Part shown: positions 11,601 through 25,019 of the stretch, in pieces
How the letters are laid out: each line of letters starts with the position of its first letter
Numbering within the stretch: position 1 is the stretch's first letter
Source: Xylocopa sonorina
Lineage: Eukaryota > Arthropoda > Insecta > Hymenoptera > Apidae
Direction: 5' to 3'
Assembly (NCBI RefSeq): GCF_050948175.1
Contig: NC_135198.1
Location: 7,825,001 to 7,889,000, forward strand
Length of the DNA: 64,000 bases
Notes under the pieces: generated by a model
Databases searched by the model: none
Seen by the model: the letters and a program-made list of their open reading frames with translations, nothing else
Told to the model about the DNA's origin: nothing
Made by a program: the position numbers and the translations under genes

Positions 11601-13300
11601 CATTTACACTCTAGTGCGAGCGGTAACTAAAAATGCCTAAATAATTCATTTTCTTTTCCATTATGAATATGGAGAACCAAGGAATTTTAATGAAACTTCA
11701 GTGAAACGATCAAATGATGATCAAGCGTCGCGAAATTCGAGGATCAAATAACTTCATCAGAGGAAAATGCCAGAGAATAGATAAATTCGTTTCGAAGGAA
11801 ATGATTAAACTCGTAAAATCGATCTCTTCGCGAAACAATAGCCAATACCTGCGCTATTTGGGAAAGAAAGGCTGCTCGCGACAAAGGAAGTGCACACGGG
11901 TGAAATGTCTTGGATCTTTGCGTGAGGGCTTTTCGTGTCCTCCGCTGGCTCGCTTTATAGCTGCCACTGTAAAATACGGTGTCTTTTGTTGCGCGGAACT
12001 TACAAGGGCATATTTCTGAAGATGGAGCGTAATACACGGTTACAACGATAAATGGTAAAAACGTGAACGACTCGTTACTTTCCTATTTCACCTGAGCAAC
12101 GGAAGTCCGAGCAGAGTTCCACTACTGCCATCTGCCAATGGATCTTTACAGAATCCGGTTCGTCTTCGCACAATTATAGTGTCATAATTATAGGATAATT
12201 GTGTTTCATTTATAGTCCTTACTTATAAAAAAATCCATGTTCTGTTACCGTCTCGATATACAAAATAAATCAGCTTGGAATTACTTACACAACAAGTCTT
12301 CAAATTACTATTATTCACAATGATATCAGATTTAGTTTTTTGCAAAATAATTAATGACGATCATTCGAAATCTGAAATAGATATTCCTCTAATTAAAACA
12401 ATACTAGCTAATAATGAATAGGGAAATACAGAACCTAGTTCATCAGGTTTTTTCATGGTAGTTAAATGAAAGGCAATGGACGGAGGGAGCACACAGCATA
12501 ATTTTTGCGCGACTGATTTTGCTGTGAGAACAATATTACTATTGATTCGAAGAATCAAAGTTTGTTATCGACTAGAGCTGAGCGACTTGCTTCCCGGGTA
12601 TACCGTTGGCAGCATTTACACGAGTGCCTGAAGATTCGAACGGGATGGCGGGAATTGTTGGCACAAGTATCATCGAAACTGCCGTACAATACAAGATAGC
12701 AATTAATGAAAAAGAGATTTCATTTTATCCTTCATTGGTACTGAATTATAAAAAGAGACAGGAATTTTGCCAGTCAAGAATGACTCCTCCAAAAAAAGAT
12801 ATTCTCCCATTCATAAATATATAATAACGTCTGTTATATTCGTAGACATAAATATAACACAATTGATTTTTCTGAATAGAGTTAGTGAACGAGATAGTTT
12901 ATTCAACATAGTTATTTTAAATGTCACAGTCACCTTTGACGATATAAAAAGTTTCACTGTCAAGCAGACATTTCGATGACCTTTTTTGGTTCACTACTTT
13001 TTTCACCATGCTTATCTTTGCCAACAATATTTCGAATTAACTTCAATCGAATGAAAATTTTTCAAGGTTTCTGAAACATTGGGATATATCTAAAAAAAGC
13101 ATGAATATTTTTATCAATCGATTTCATCCGACAACTCCATTCATCCGGAAGTAAAACATTCGAACCATCTACCCCCGACATCCGCTCGAAAAATTCACAA
13201 AATTTCTCTCTGCGCTCTAAAAAGATAAGCAGAACGCTATACGAGGAAAGAAAGAAAGCTGCGACGATTACAACGGCTACAGAGGTAGTATTTTCCTAAA
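8700..13300. other. Spacer, no gene recognised
   Basis: All frames are short. A GC-richer stretch at about 10.0-10.7 kb contains overlapping frames of 60-94 codons on both strands with Arg/Ser-rich products, a pattern expected from CpG-rich non-coding DNA. A (GAA)4 run occurs near 9023-9034, a T12 tract at 10811-10822 and an inverted repeat at 12169-12203. Confidence 0.55.
12169..12203. repeat. 9-bp inverted repeat with 17-base loop
   Basis: CACAATTAT (12169-12177) and ATAATTGTG (12195-12203) are perfect reverse complements. The loop contains a further ATAATTAT. It may be a short stem-loop or the trace of a small inverted-repeat element. No flanking target-site duplication was evident. Confidence 0.5.
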
Positions 13301-15374
13301 GTCAGGGCTCTCCCGGAAGGCATTCGTTCGTATCACCGGAAGCGGAGGACGTATATCAGATGACGGCGAGCTACCCTGGTCTCTGGCGCGGTCGAAACAA
13401 ACAGCTTGCACGGACACGCGTTCAGGAAATCTCTACACGAAGGAAGAAGACACCTTATCAAATCCTCGTGCTCGGGTGCCGCGTAAAACGTGAGAACTGG
13501 ACGCGATAAATCGTCCGGTTATAATTACCGTGCGTTGTTATTACTGGCTGGATCGCCGCCAGGAACGGATGGAAACCGTGGAACGTTCGCTCTAATCTAC
13601 GGTAGATAACCGGGTTGGAAAGCTCGCTTGGTAGAGCGGTTGGACGGTGCCGGGAAAAATCGATATTATCCAGGTTCGCTCGGCGGACGACGAGCCCTTG
13701 CTGGGACATTATATTTAGATATAGACCCTTCCCTCGTCATCAACTAGCAAGGTAGAACGGCGGACCTTGCTCGATTGCCCCTGGAAACCGATATTAACGT
13801 GGTTAGCCAGCGATGGCCGCGTCCCCGCGGCAGGATCTTCGCGGATGAACACGCGGCGGTGGTCGCACAATGTCGAGATTCAATTCCGGTTCGAGCAGAT
13901 AGCGGTCCGAGATCGTGTATCGCGATATCGCGCGCATACAGGCTGGCTCTGATTGTCACCTGTATCTTAACGAAGCATTGTGCGTTTTTGTGCACGTGGA
14001 AAGAGTTTTCTTTTTCGTTTTTCTGCTTTTCTTTTTTTTTCAAACCACCCCTATCCGTCGTTTTGGTTTCCCTCGGTTTCGTTCGAGTCTGTGACGCTTG
14101 CCTGCCTTTTTTGGTCGCATATTCTTCTGACACTCGCCTTTGTTCTTTATACGAGCCTTTTTTTTTTAGGTTTGCAGAGGTATCGAGGGTATAGTATTGC
14201 TGAAATCTTGGCTAGTTTTGGGTTTTTCGTTTCACTCAGGTTGAAAATATGGTTTATGCCCTGTGATTATGTGGTTTGGGATTGGTTTATATATAGATAT
14301 ATGCCATCAGGAATTTTTGAAGCATTAATTTATAGTATATTGGTGCTCTGTTGGAATACAAAGCTTCGCATCCTAATTTTATCCTTGCCTACGAAATCAC
14401 CCGTGACCGATATTAGAATCCGAAAGCATAAAAGTTCGTACGCGCGGTTTCCAATGGTACCTAAAGCAGATATTGCGGCGTTCGATTCCCATCTTCGATA
14501 TATACCACCATCGTTGATACTTTCAGTAACGTATGTACCAAGCAACGTCGAATATTTGCTTTCATACGTACGCTGAAGAGCGTGTAGGCGGTTTCGGTAT
14601 ACCGAAAGAATCAAAATCGTATAAACACGCGATTTGCGTCGCCATTATTCTGGTTTCCCTCTTAATTAACGTAACCACTGAACTTTTAACATTTTTCAAC
14701 TACGAATGTTCAACGTGGAAAAATATTTCCGTCGAATCTCGTTGTTTGAGCTTCGCTACAGAAATTATAAGGAAGTACGATTTTTCGTCCATTTATTAAT
14801 TTGCTTCTAGATAACTATTTGTTAACGATTTTATACGTATTGTAGAATCCTAAAGGTTTCATAGAAACTGCCACCACGGTTCTCGTCGACAACGGTGCTT
14901 TCACTGTTTACGTTCCACTTTAATTCTGCGTCGCACACGAGGTTTTATTAATAACGCAAAGGGTGCCAAGGAGGGCGCATCAAACCACGTACAGGGTAAT
15001 GAATGAACAGCCGGTGAGAGCTTTTCTTTTAGAAATTTTCGTCTTTTCACTCTACCAGAATACCACGAGCAACATGTTAGATAGTCTAATGGAACTGTTT
15101 AAGAAAATATTTTTCATACTACTTGCGATACGCCTGGCTAGAAATTGCATAATGGTACTCCTGCTCGTTGCATCGAATCGAGCGATTTATCATTTTTTTT
15201 TATGTCCTATGGATTTACGATTTTCCTCGTTTGTCATGCATTGATTACGTACACCCGGAGCGTTCGCAACAAATCTACATATTCGCCGTATTATCGAATC
15301 CCCCGGTTTTTTACCTTGTTTTTTCGTGGCCTATATACGTACACGTCGAACATCGATTAACATTGCACCGTATG
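13300..15374. other. Mixed-composition spacer with non-ATG open frames
   Basis: A frame of 198 codons (13980-14576, plus) is open but begins at GTG and translates into Phe/Leu/Ser-rich sequence driven by a T-rich stretch, including T runs near 14032-14040 and 14158-14168. A 139-codon frame overlaps it in another phase. No conserved motif was seen, so neither is annotated as a gene. The piece 14600-15374 holds only short frames. Confidence 0.45.
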
Positions 15375-15699
15375 TACAGGGTGACTTCAGGAAAAGTTCT
15401 TTCCTGTATTTTTTAAAATATCCTCTACAGTGAGCGCGACCTTTTTTCCAATGGCTTCTTCTGATGTACGGAGTTAAAGTAGCAAACAAAAAGTGGTCCA
15501 TTAAAATTGCAGTGCCCGTCTGAGGGAATCCATAACACGATTGAAAGAAGCTTTTCTGTCAGTGAGTGGTTGTGAGTCAGCAGAAATTCGTGCAATTTAC
15601 ACCGCACTGAATAAACGCAGCCTCGAAGCTGCATTAGCCACCCCCATAAATTACTCATTCATCGAACCAACCAGTCGATGTACAAACTTTTATTCCTAA
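15375..15699 (+). mobile_element. Possible decayed retroelement fragment
   Basis: The frame 15505-15699 is open for 65 codons without an ATG and contains SAEIRAIYTALNK (from 15577). This resembles the RNase H signature AE(L/I)xA(I/L)xxAL of non-LTR and LTR retroelements, in which the glutamate is catalytic. The segment begins after TACAGGGTGAC, similar to the outer ends seen on many insect repeats. The frame is closed by TAA at 15697-15699. No reverse transcriptase motif, long terminal repeat or target duplication is visible. The call rests on one short motif and could be coincidence. Confidence 0.22.
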
Positions 15700-16377
15700 A
15701 TGAGAAATGACGGTAATAAATTCAACGGATCCTCCTCAGGGTGTTCTACTCTTTTCTCTCCGTGGTCCAAAATGATCGTCCTCATACATTATTTACGTAT
15801 CACTTTTCAAACGGAATCACCATTTTTATATCCTAAAGTCTCGGGTTACAAAGAATGCTCGATCTTATCCGAACACACGATCTCGATGAAATTCGACGTT
15901 TCAATCGGTGATTCTATTATTCCGACCTGTTCTCGTTCCGAGCGTATCCAATTCGAAGGGGGTGTCGATCTGTGGGAAGATGAAGCCAATATACCAGAGG
16001 ATGAACGAGAATCTTCGGGGAGCTGTGAAAAAACGATCTCGCAGAGAATTCTCTCGCGGCGAACGACTCCGGGTTATGTCGCTGGGAAGGTTGAATCGAT
16101 TGCACCCCCTTCAAGAGTCGTTTTAAGAATCGTTCACTGTAGTCTCTCCTGCGAATCGTTTACCTTATCACACGAGACGCAAACAATTCCGCGGTGTATC
16201 GATATCTTTACGGGGTTTATAAATCCGCACGCGAACTTCGCGTCGACGTTCAACGAGATAATGATGGTTCCTCCCAGGGGGATGAAGTTGTTGCCTGTTC
16301 AACCTTCTCTTTCAGGACAATCGCTGGATCGTTTCGTGACGCTGCGAGCCTTGAAAGTTTGGTACTTCAAATATTAA
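15700..16377 (+). CDS. Hypothetical 225-aa open reading frame, unrecognised
   Basis: A true ATG at 15700 opens 225 codons to TAA at 16375-16377, the second longest frame of the window and the next ATG-started one after that at 45.3 kb. The product is mixed and fairly protein-like. It has an acidic stretch around residues 85-110 (rich in E and D) and no signal peptide, transmembrane segment or recognisable domain. It directly abuts the retroelement-like frame that ends at 15699, so it could be part of a decayed repeat. A polypyrimidine stretch ending in CAG near 16317 would also serve as a splice acceptor, which would argue that the frame is not read as a unit. ATTAAA, a variant polyadenylation word, overlaps the stop. 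No upstream promoter element was found. Function unknown; a chance frame is quite possible. Confidence 0.18.
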   Translation: MRNDGNKFNGSSSGCSTLFSPWSKMIVLIHYLRITFQTESPFLYPKVSGYKECSILSEHTISMKFDVSIGDSIIPTCSRSERIQFEGGVDLWEDEANIPEDERESSGSCEKTISQRILSRRTTPGYVAGKVESIAPPSRVVLRIVHCSLSCESFTLSHETQTIPRCIDIFTGFINPHANFASTFNEIMMVPPRGMKLLPVQPSLSGQSLDRFVTLRALKVWYFKY

Positions 16378-19300
16378 ATGCACATTCGTGCTTCTCTTTT
16401 GATACGGTTAATTTAAGAATTAAATTACTTTTGGATAGAATCAATGGTTCTGCTGTGAATGGTTAGAGTTCGGTTACGAAAGAGAGGTTTTGCTGACGCT
16501 TGGAGATGGAAAGGATAGCACGCGTGTTTTATTTCAAAAAACGGTATCTCAAAGGTAATTTCATCAATGCCGCCGACGGCACGAAAGGTTCCTCTGAAAC
16601 AGTATTTTAAGGGGGCTGATAAACGAGGCTCGTAAACTTAAGTAACAAATGTGATATATTTGTTCGTGCTGGAGTCAGTTTCGTTGCTATAAAAAAGAGG
16701 AATTCTGTGCAGTTTTTCTTGTGGCTACTCGGATGCTGTTCGAGAAGTAAGTTTAAGCTATAAAAACCGCTAGAGTAATTAATTTACGCACAGGTAGAAA
16801 GATATTTATTTATTTACCTCTAAATACGAGGACCGTTAACGTGTGCATTAAAAAATAAAATGTAAAGTACGGATTAAGTCGCATAAAAATGTATCTGCTT
16901 CTTTTACCGTTCTTTTAATCATTTTATTTATCACCGAAATGACTTTAAATTTTTTATGGGGACGCGCGCATAAAACATATGCAGCGGCTGGTTTTTCTCG
17001 TTTTATTTACCATTCCGTTTTACATCCGCTTCGGATTCGTAATTCACGGTAGCGTAGAACCGGCTTACGCAATTCTGTTCTACAAATGGAACGTGTGCGT
17101 AACAAATTTTTAATGCAATTAAACGCATTAAAATTGCACGCCCCTTGCGCCGTTTCCGAACGTCAGTCATCGCTCTTTCTAAACACTAAATAGGCCAACT
17201 TTGTAATTATCGGAAACTGCATTAGAGCTATTAAAGCGGAGTCGCGCTTTAATTTAAATTTCAATTGGTTCGCAGTCTGTTGTCTTGCAGACGACGCTTC
17301 ATACACCCGAAATTTCGGAATCGAATTAGAAATGTTCCCTTTGCCAACTTGGACAGAGTTGTTTACCCGTGGCATCTACAATTTTGATTCGCCTCTCGTT
17401 TAGATTTTAATCCCGTTTAATCAAACTTTTCCTCGTTGAATAATTTCATCACGGAAAACGTGTCGATCAATGCCCGGCAATATCCGACGTCGGTTTTATA
17501 ATTTCGCAAGTCTCCCGTCCTCGTTGTTTAAAAAGCGCGATCTATTATTTCTCCTCTGTCGCAAAAAGCAATTAATCGATGCGCACTCGCGTCGCAACCC
17601 GTTCTCGCGCGGAACTTCATATTTTTCCATTTCACCGGCAAACCACTGAACAGTTTCATTTGCCAGGCTCCATTACCGCGCTCATCATCCCTTCGTCAAA
17701 GCGTAAACCCAAACTGGCCGCCAATAAAACAAGGGCACCGTCGGTTTCAGGTCGGTAAAAGGAACCGATCGATAGCAACCGTAGTCGTTACCTCCAAAAC
17801 GATCTCCGGCTGGTATTCCCGAATCGAACGATTAAATAAAAGTGCCTCCTCTTAACAACCCCGCCAGCATTTACCAATGTTTTCCATTACCCTCGTCTTA
17901 CGTTCCGTCGACACGAGACCACCGATCGCCCATCGGAGCGGCGAACAATCGGCTATTTTTCCGCCAGCGAATGGGGTTAATTGGTACCCAATAGCGTTGC
18001 AACGCAACCGTCACGCAGGCAAGCTGCCTATCAGCTTTCGTGCTCCCTAATATTCGATACCTTCGATTCTATACGCGACCTATATCGACTCCGTTGTATC
18101 CGTGAACCAGGATCAGCGTGCATATCCATGGCCGTTGGACGAGACCGCCTGTTCCGTTCCGCGGATCGAAAATGCCGGGGCAGAGAAATCGGGTCGATCG
18201 AATCCTCGAGGTTAGTCGGGACGGTGTCAACAGCAACAGGCGAGTTCTGGCTCGTCAGAACAGTGCTGTCGTCTGTTCTCTCTGCCATACGACGGACACT
18301 TATATCCACATGCATATTATATAGATATACTTGTGCCCTGTACGCGTGCGAGTTCGTATACGTACACGCGTATCTACCTGGAAAGCTGCACGATTTGCCT
18401 CCGTGATGTATTGATTGGAAGCTGGGGGCTACAGGTGGCTTTCTGGCGCTTGCGCCATGAGGGGATATGAATAAGCTCTCGTTTCCTTATTAAAATCCCC
18501 CATGAGCTTGCCGGAGTAATCGTTACCTGAGGCCCCGAGTGTCTATCTCTCGCCTATCTCCCCTCTCCCTCGTTCACCCTCCCGCGGGTTCTTTCGCCAG
18601 GGAACGTTACACGTCGGCGATCTTCGAACGGGGTCGCTCAGAGTAATCTGTTACCCTCGGTTTGCCTTTGCGAGGGGGATGCTCTCCACGGAGACATGCC
18701 AGTTTCGTATTTGCGCCCGTTATTTCTCCTCTTTCGTCGTCGTTCCTTAGCACTTTTCCTTTTCATTTTACTCGCGCGACATCGCAGTCTCGTATTTCCT
18801 GTTCCGTTGCTTTGTTGATCGCAACATCTTCGATCATGCGGTTTACCGGGGATGGAACAGCGGGAGGGGTGAACGATCTGTTATAAATTGTTGAGGAGTG
18901 TCGGGGATGTGATTTATGGTAGTTGTCTGAATTTTCTTTCGAGATTTTCCTTGGTCGATTTGCTCTGGGTATTTGCATAACGTGGTTCCAGGGATGTTGC
19001 TTGAAAACCAGGCGAGAGTATGTTAATTTCGCGTTATCGATTTATAGTCCGTTTAATGTAAATTAACGACGGATAGACGCTGCGCGAGTGAACGGTCCGT
19101 TGGAAATTATCCAAGATAACTGGATGATTAAAATCGCGTTAACTCTTAGATTTATTTAATAGTACTTGTCGACGTCGTACAATTTTCCCTGGTCCTTTCT
19201 CATTTTGGCATTAACGGTTATGAACGATGTCGCGCCTCGCTGTTCATTCTTTTAATTGTTATTAATGAGACGCGCCTGTTTATTTTCCGTTTTACCTTTT

Positions 19301-22300
19301 TAATTCCCGTTACGAGTTTGTTCTTCTTTTCCAATGATTAAAATCTCAGCGTCACCTGCGTTAAATTAGTTCGAGGTTACTTCTTACTCGCAGCTCAAGT
19401 TTTATCGTTCTCTTCTTTTTTTTTTTTTATTTCGTTTCGCCCTAACTTACTTACTTCTTCTTCCCTCTCCGGCAATTATCAGGCAAGGATTTAAAATCGC
19501 TTGTTATTTTCAGTCTGTCCTTCTTTTACTTACTCCTCCTTCCTGTATTCTCTATTACTACGATTTCTAATTAAATATAGTTACTTTTAATCTATCTCCG
19601 CGACAAAAATTGCTGAGAAACACGCGTTTGCATTGTCCCGACGTTTTCCACCCCCTTTTTCGTCGTGTTACGCTTGCAATTCACTTTTCTGGCTCTTTTA
19701 CGCGATGGCGGAGTAAAAGGGAAATATTTCTGTTCGTCCTCCTTTCTTCGTCTAGCTTCCTTGGACCCTTTCAATGTTCGTCAGCAGGCGACACGTTGAT
19801 TTCGTCTTGAGCCGATGAAAAACGCCCGTCCATTTTTCTCTACTTTTCGCCCGACCATTTACTCACCGTTTATCTCGTTTTTCCCCTTTTCTTTGTACCA
19901 TTCATAGCGAGAAAAACATACGTTCGCGTTTTTGCTCCGTCCTCGTTCTTTCTCCGCTTCTATTGTGTGTATCGAGTAATGGGAATCGATTAGGATTGCA
20001 ATCGATGTTGCAGCACTCGCCTCCACTTTGCTATACACTTCCTCTTTCGTTTCTCCCTTAGAACAGCTGAATCTTTAGTAGTCCGATAATTAAACGAATT
20101 TCAAATCACGATTAGCGTAATGTTTCCATTCCTTTTTCTTTTTGCCTCCAGTTCACAAGTTTCTCTTCTCTCTCAGAAGCGTTTAAAGCGAATCGAACCA
20201 TCCGAAATTTGTACCTATCACTCAAATAGCTTTTCGGATACAATTAGGAACCGCGCTGCAGGAAGAACGCGGCTGCAGAGGAATGTAGGTCGACGTTAGC
20301 AGACGCGAGGAGGAAAGGATCACGGCGCGTTCGACGTTCAAATGAAGAATCGCGTTCTGACGAGTCATCGATCCTCCACGAGCTCTTTCGCACTCTCCGA
20401 CGAGGCTGGAGCCGCGGTACCACCGCGATATCCGGGATTCTTTGCGGAAGCAGGTGGAGCGTGTACCGGTTGTAATGGAGCGCATCCGTGGACGCATGAA
20501 AGATTCACGAGAGTCGCGAAGTCGACGCGTTCGAGTCTCCGCCGCGTGTTTGTCGCGCGAAACTTTTTAATTAGGAGATGGAACCGGGTGTTTATCGGGT
20601 CAGGACACTTCCCGTCGCGTTCTAGCGGCCGACGCCAGGATAAATCTTGCATGCGATTACGGAGACATCGTCTCGACTTGTCCCACGCGACCGTTCAGTT
20701 TTAGATCGCGATGGTTAAGATGCAGGCGGATATCGATGGCAATCTTCGACGTTGCACGTAGATAATAGTTTCTACTGTTTGATGAAACCAATTTATTAAA
20801 TTTGTATCTAGACTTCTCGTACCGCGTATTCTCACTGTTTTATGCGTGAGCTTTCGATGTTCTTCGTATCGTATCTAAGATTCCTCCTGCACCTCTTCCG
20901 CGAAGCACGATTTCCATGCCAGGATGTACGAATAGGAGGATTCGTTTCATTCGCTTTTTAAATTCCACGAAACAGCTGTCCAAGCGATATTATTGCCTTC
21001 AGACATTTTATCTTCTGCGCGTTGAACATTTTGGAATAAGAAAGGGGGGAGTGAAATGTTCCATGCGTGTACGGCGACGTTCCCTTGAATATGTCAACCA
21101 AGAATGTATATACTGTTTTTCGAAAATACTCGAGTGCAGTCGAAATGAACTCGCGCGTAAAAGCACTCGAAATTCAGTCTGGTTGTACTTTCTTTTCTTT
21201 ATCATTGCCCTGTCGTGCAATTCTAGGAAATATGGCGGACAATATAAGACGCCAAAAGAGTCTCCCTTCTTTCAAGGGGATTTAATTATTTTTGAATCGA
21301 GCCTTTTACTCCTGAAACCTCCCTCGAAAAGCGTACAAATCCTTGCGCCAAAGGAAGCAGCTTTCAGAAGCGACTGAACGCAGTTTTTCTTTGCCTGTTT
21401 TAATACTTCATTAGAACTTGCACTCTTATCTTTCGGACGGATTTCCATCGCGTATAAGGTGGCCAAGCTACCTCGCTGAGAGAAGTTTCATATCGGTTTT
21501 ATAGGCGATGAACTCGCACGAATATTTAATGACGCGGAATCTTTATCATTCTGAACACATCGAATGGCACACGTTATTACCCTCATTCGAATATCAACTG
21601 TCTCTCTCTCTCTCTCTGTTAATAAAGTTTCGTGGATATTTAAAGAAATTTTTTCATCTTTCCTGCGTACGATATTTCGTTCTCTTGAATTGGTAATAAA
21701 ATTACGTAGACGTAAGGGACGCGCGTTTCTTTTATTTTTTAAGCAAAGTTGACATCATGGCAAAGTATGCCCGGTTATCTGGGAGATCATCGCTGGAAAA
21801 AAGCGGTAGACGGTAAGCCTCGGGTGGAACGATAAAGTCGAGGCGAAAACCGCATAAAAGGGGAAACTTAGTACTGTCATACCCTACAAGAAACTGGAGG
21901 AGGCATCCAGTAGTGTCCCGCGTTGTTTCTCCTTATTGCACCGCGCTGAATAATTGACAGGTTCATTGATTTTTCCTCCCTCCGCGAATCAACACGTTCA
22001 ACGTTCAAACTCTCCTCCAACTCCCATAACTTTCTCCTTCGTTCATTGTAATACGGAAAGTAGGTTGTCACGTTTCAGTTCAGTTGTTTTTTTTTTATCG
22101 AGAACGCATGTTTTTTGTCGTTGCACATCGACTTTTAATGGGATCGACTGTTCTTATCAGTCGAAGCGTCGTTTCATTAGAGGCACAGCGACAGTCTGCT
22201 CAAGAATTAACGAATAATTGTACACAGATTCAGAATAATTGACAAGTTTAAAGTTTCATCTGCCAAGGAATTACAGACGAACGCAGTTTATCATAATTTA

Positions 22301-24500
22301 ATTTCCTTTCTATTCACCCTCGATCTGATTTATACAGCCCACGCTGCTTCTGGATAATAAAAACATTTCCGGAAGAAAGAAACTCGTAAGCGAGAAAGTA
22401 TTTCAGAAGCAAATTATAATTAAATTTCATTGCTTTAAAGCGAGCTTTAAGTGACATATACAAGCAGTTTTATGCCCACCCGCAGTACCAAAAGCGTTTA
22501 GAAATAGCCGTGGAATTATTACTTCGATGGTAGTTCGAAAAACTTCAGAAGAAAATGGTATCGTCGCTCCACGGACGCGAAAATCGTTTTCAGCGAAATT
22601 CAATGGGGAAATACTGTCTGGCGAAGTAACTCGAATTTCGTTTCATATTCTTCAAGAACCACTCGAAACAGTTCTTAGATCGAGCGCCCGTTTAAAAGAC
22701 TGTGTCTCGATTCCTCGCGCGAATTTCACTGTGATTTCGTTGAATGTTCGCGGGGATGAAACAAATCTGGGGAATCGTTCTTCCTTCTCCCGCATTTTTC
22801 CACGTCCACGTAGAAGTTGCTACGCTGCGTCTTATGCATGCTGCGCCCCGTTGTCTGAGATGCACTGGGATTTATCAAATTCTGGCTGCACCACCGCTCG
22901 GATTTCGTTCGAGTACAGTTTCACGGACGTAATATCACGCTTAACGCATTGTTAAACGAACGTGTTGGAATCGATAATTTAAGTCTGCTGCACGGAAAGC
23001 TGATAACGTAATTGGCACGGCTAACAAGAAATTAATATTCAAATTACGTGTAATCAAATTTTTCTTTTCATAAGAATCGTGTCGCACGGTTGTTGCGGTT
23101 CGGTTGTCTAAGCCAAGAAAAGAATTGGATGTGATTTATATACCTGAAACTTGCAGAAAATTCCTAATAGCCGGATCACGTGTTTGACTACACTAAATCG
23201 AGTTTATTTTAAGGCTCGAAATAGAAATTAGGGAGACTTTACAGATTAGGGGCCGAGTGGCTGGATCGAGGGTTTTGTCCACAGTTATTAATGGCCGAAT
23301 TACGTGCTGAAATGCTTTAGATCGAATCGGGTTAAATAAACAAATAACGGGCGTGCTTTGCATCTGACACTTTGAATTTTCTCCCATCGACGATTGAAAC
23401 AAAAATTGTATAGTAGAATGTAAATTCAGTTTGCGGTTAGATGAACGATTAACGACAATAAACGTGTAATTTGCCAATTATCAGTAATTGTAGGGTAACT
23501 TTATTACTCTTACAAATGTCAAACGTTATATCGTTTCTGTTATCGATATTAATTGCTCTTTGTACAGGTACATACGCCCACGATTCCACTGCAAATGTCA
23601 CTTTGTAGACTACCAGAATTCAATCTTTCCTAGTCTTACAAATATTACACCACCGTTCAAAATGAATGTAATGAGAACCATGCGATATTGAAAACTAATC
23701 GTTTGTCCATAAATTTAATCGAAAATGATCGTTTAATGAATTTTACATTACGACACCCACTGTCGTTGAATTATAAATTTAACAATTGAATTCGTTCATA
23801 AAGGTAGAACTAAATAACAATTGTACTTCGAATTTCTAGCGTCCTACGCGAAACCTACGTGCAGGATTCGTTCACAAAAATGGATCTCATTTTTTTAAAT
23901 CTTTTTTAACCAGCTTATTCATTTCGGTTATTAATTTCTCTGATATACAACACCCACTACTCTCAGCCTCGTCATTCACTTCTTTTCAAGGAACTATGTT
24001 CCTCGTGGGCACTGGCATATTTTTTCAAACGATCGTTTACTTTAGTTTAATTTCTCTCAATATATTAGACTCGTTACTTCCTTCACCCTGCATCTAGAAT
24101 TCTTTCTTTTCGTTTCTTCCCCCAACACTGAGAAAATTCGAACACGTTCGATGCATTGTTTGCTTAATCCTCGCGATCGCTCAATCCCCAAATCAACTCT
24201 CCCTCGAGCGAAACATTTCCGCCAGACGCTCCTGTATTTCTATTCCCTCCATTGTTCATATACTCGAGATTTATTTCCGCGCTAGACCGTAGGCGAGCAA
24301 GTAGAATGCACTGATTCTAAGTCCACATAGACGGAATTGAGAAAGCTTGCACGAGAGGAATATCTTCCGCCTCTAAACTGCCTACGCACGACATCAAAGA
24401 TGATATAAATGATGCAAAGCGTATCCCATAACCGAACGAAGAATGAAAAAAACATCCTATCTGGCCACGTCTGTTTCCAGAGTTCGATAAAATAAATATT
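16378..24500. other. Long spacer, no gene recognised
   Basis: Frames are short and on both strands. GC-richer portions at 17.7-18.75 kb and 20.2-20.7 kb give Arg/Ser-rich overlapping frames of 90-140 codons with no domain pattern. Small items are the TGATTTATGG word (18910-18919), ATTTGCAT (18971-18978), a T13 tract (19416-19428) and a TC microsatellite (21601-21617). The region 22.2-24.5 kb is AT-rich and featureless to my reading. Confidence 0.55.
21601..21617 (+). repeat. (TC)n microsatellite
   Basis: Seventeen uninterrupted bases of alternating T and C. Confidence 0.9.
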
Positions 24501-24989
24501 GACTGACTTCCAAAAAAGCGATTACCCTCGTGCACGGTGAAGGAAAGGAAAAATATACACGCAACCGACCGTAAGAAATTGAAATGCGCTCGACGGTACG
24601 GCTTATTATACCTCGAGGACCGCTCGAACCGGAAACAAGCGAGCCCTCGCTCCGTCCAGCGGCGCTACCCCCGTTATATTCGGCCAGGTCCGTTCGCGTT
24701 ACGGTTGCAGGCCGATCCCTTGGCATCCCGCCGGCCCTTCTGTCCCGCAATATCATCAGCCCCGAGAAAACCGCCAGCGAATCTTCCTTCTCTACCCCCG
24801 TTTATCGCGTGTACACCTAAAACGGGGAGAGAGGGGCTGGAGGAGCACGTCTGCGCGATGCGCGGCTAGAGAGGAGCGAGCCTCTTTCGCGGCCGGTCCG
24901 ACGTGCTTTTCCACCCTCGACGACAGTCCTGCCGCACCACCGAAACGTGCCACACAATCGTGAGTAAATTTCCTCCACACTTGGCTGAT

Positions 24990-25019
24990 CACACACACGC
25001 GCACACACACGTACACACT
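24990..25019 (+). repeat. Interrupted (CA)n microsatellite
   Basis: CACACACA tracts interrupted by CGCG and CGTA over 30 bases. Confidence 0.85.

Noticed and set aside
14478..14496. GTTCGATTCCCATC, another T-loop-like word
   Set aside because: The upstream 60 bases lack a D-arm A box and do not fold into a cloverleaf.
13980..14576. 198-codon plus-strand frame
   Set aside because: It begins at GTG, and its Phe/Leu/Ser-rich product follows from T-rich sequence. No motif or promoter was seen.
15718..15790. PPQG-like peptide in another frame, resembling a reverse transcriptase motif
   Set aside because: The frame is interrupted at once, and the order relative to the RNase H-like motif would be reversed compared with known elements.
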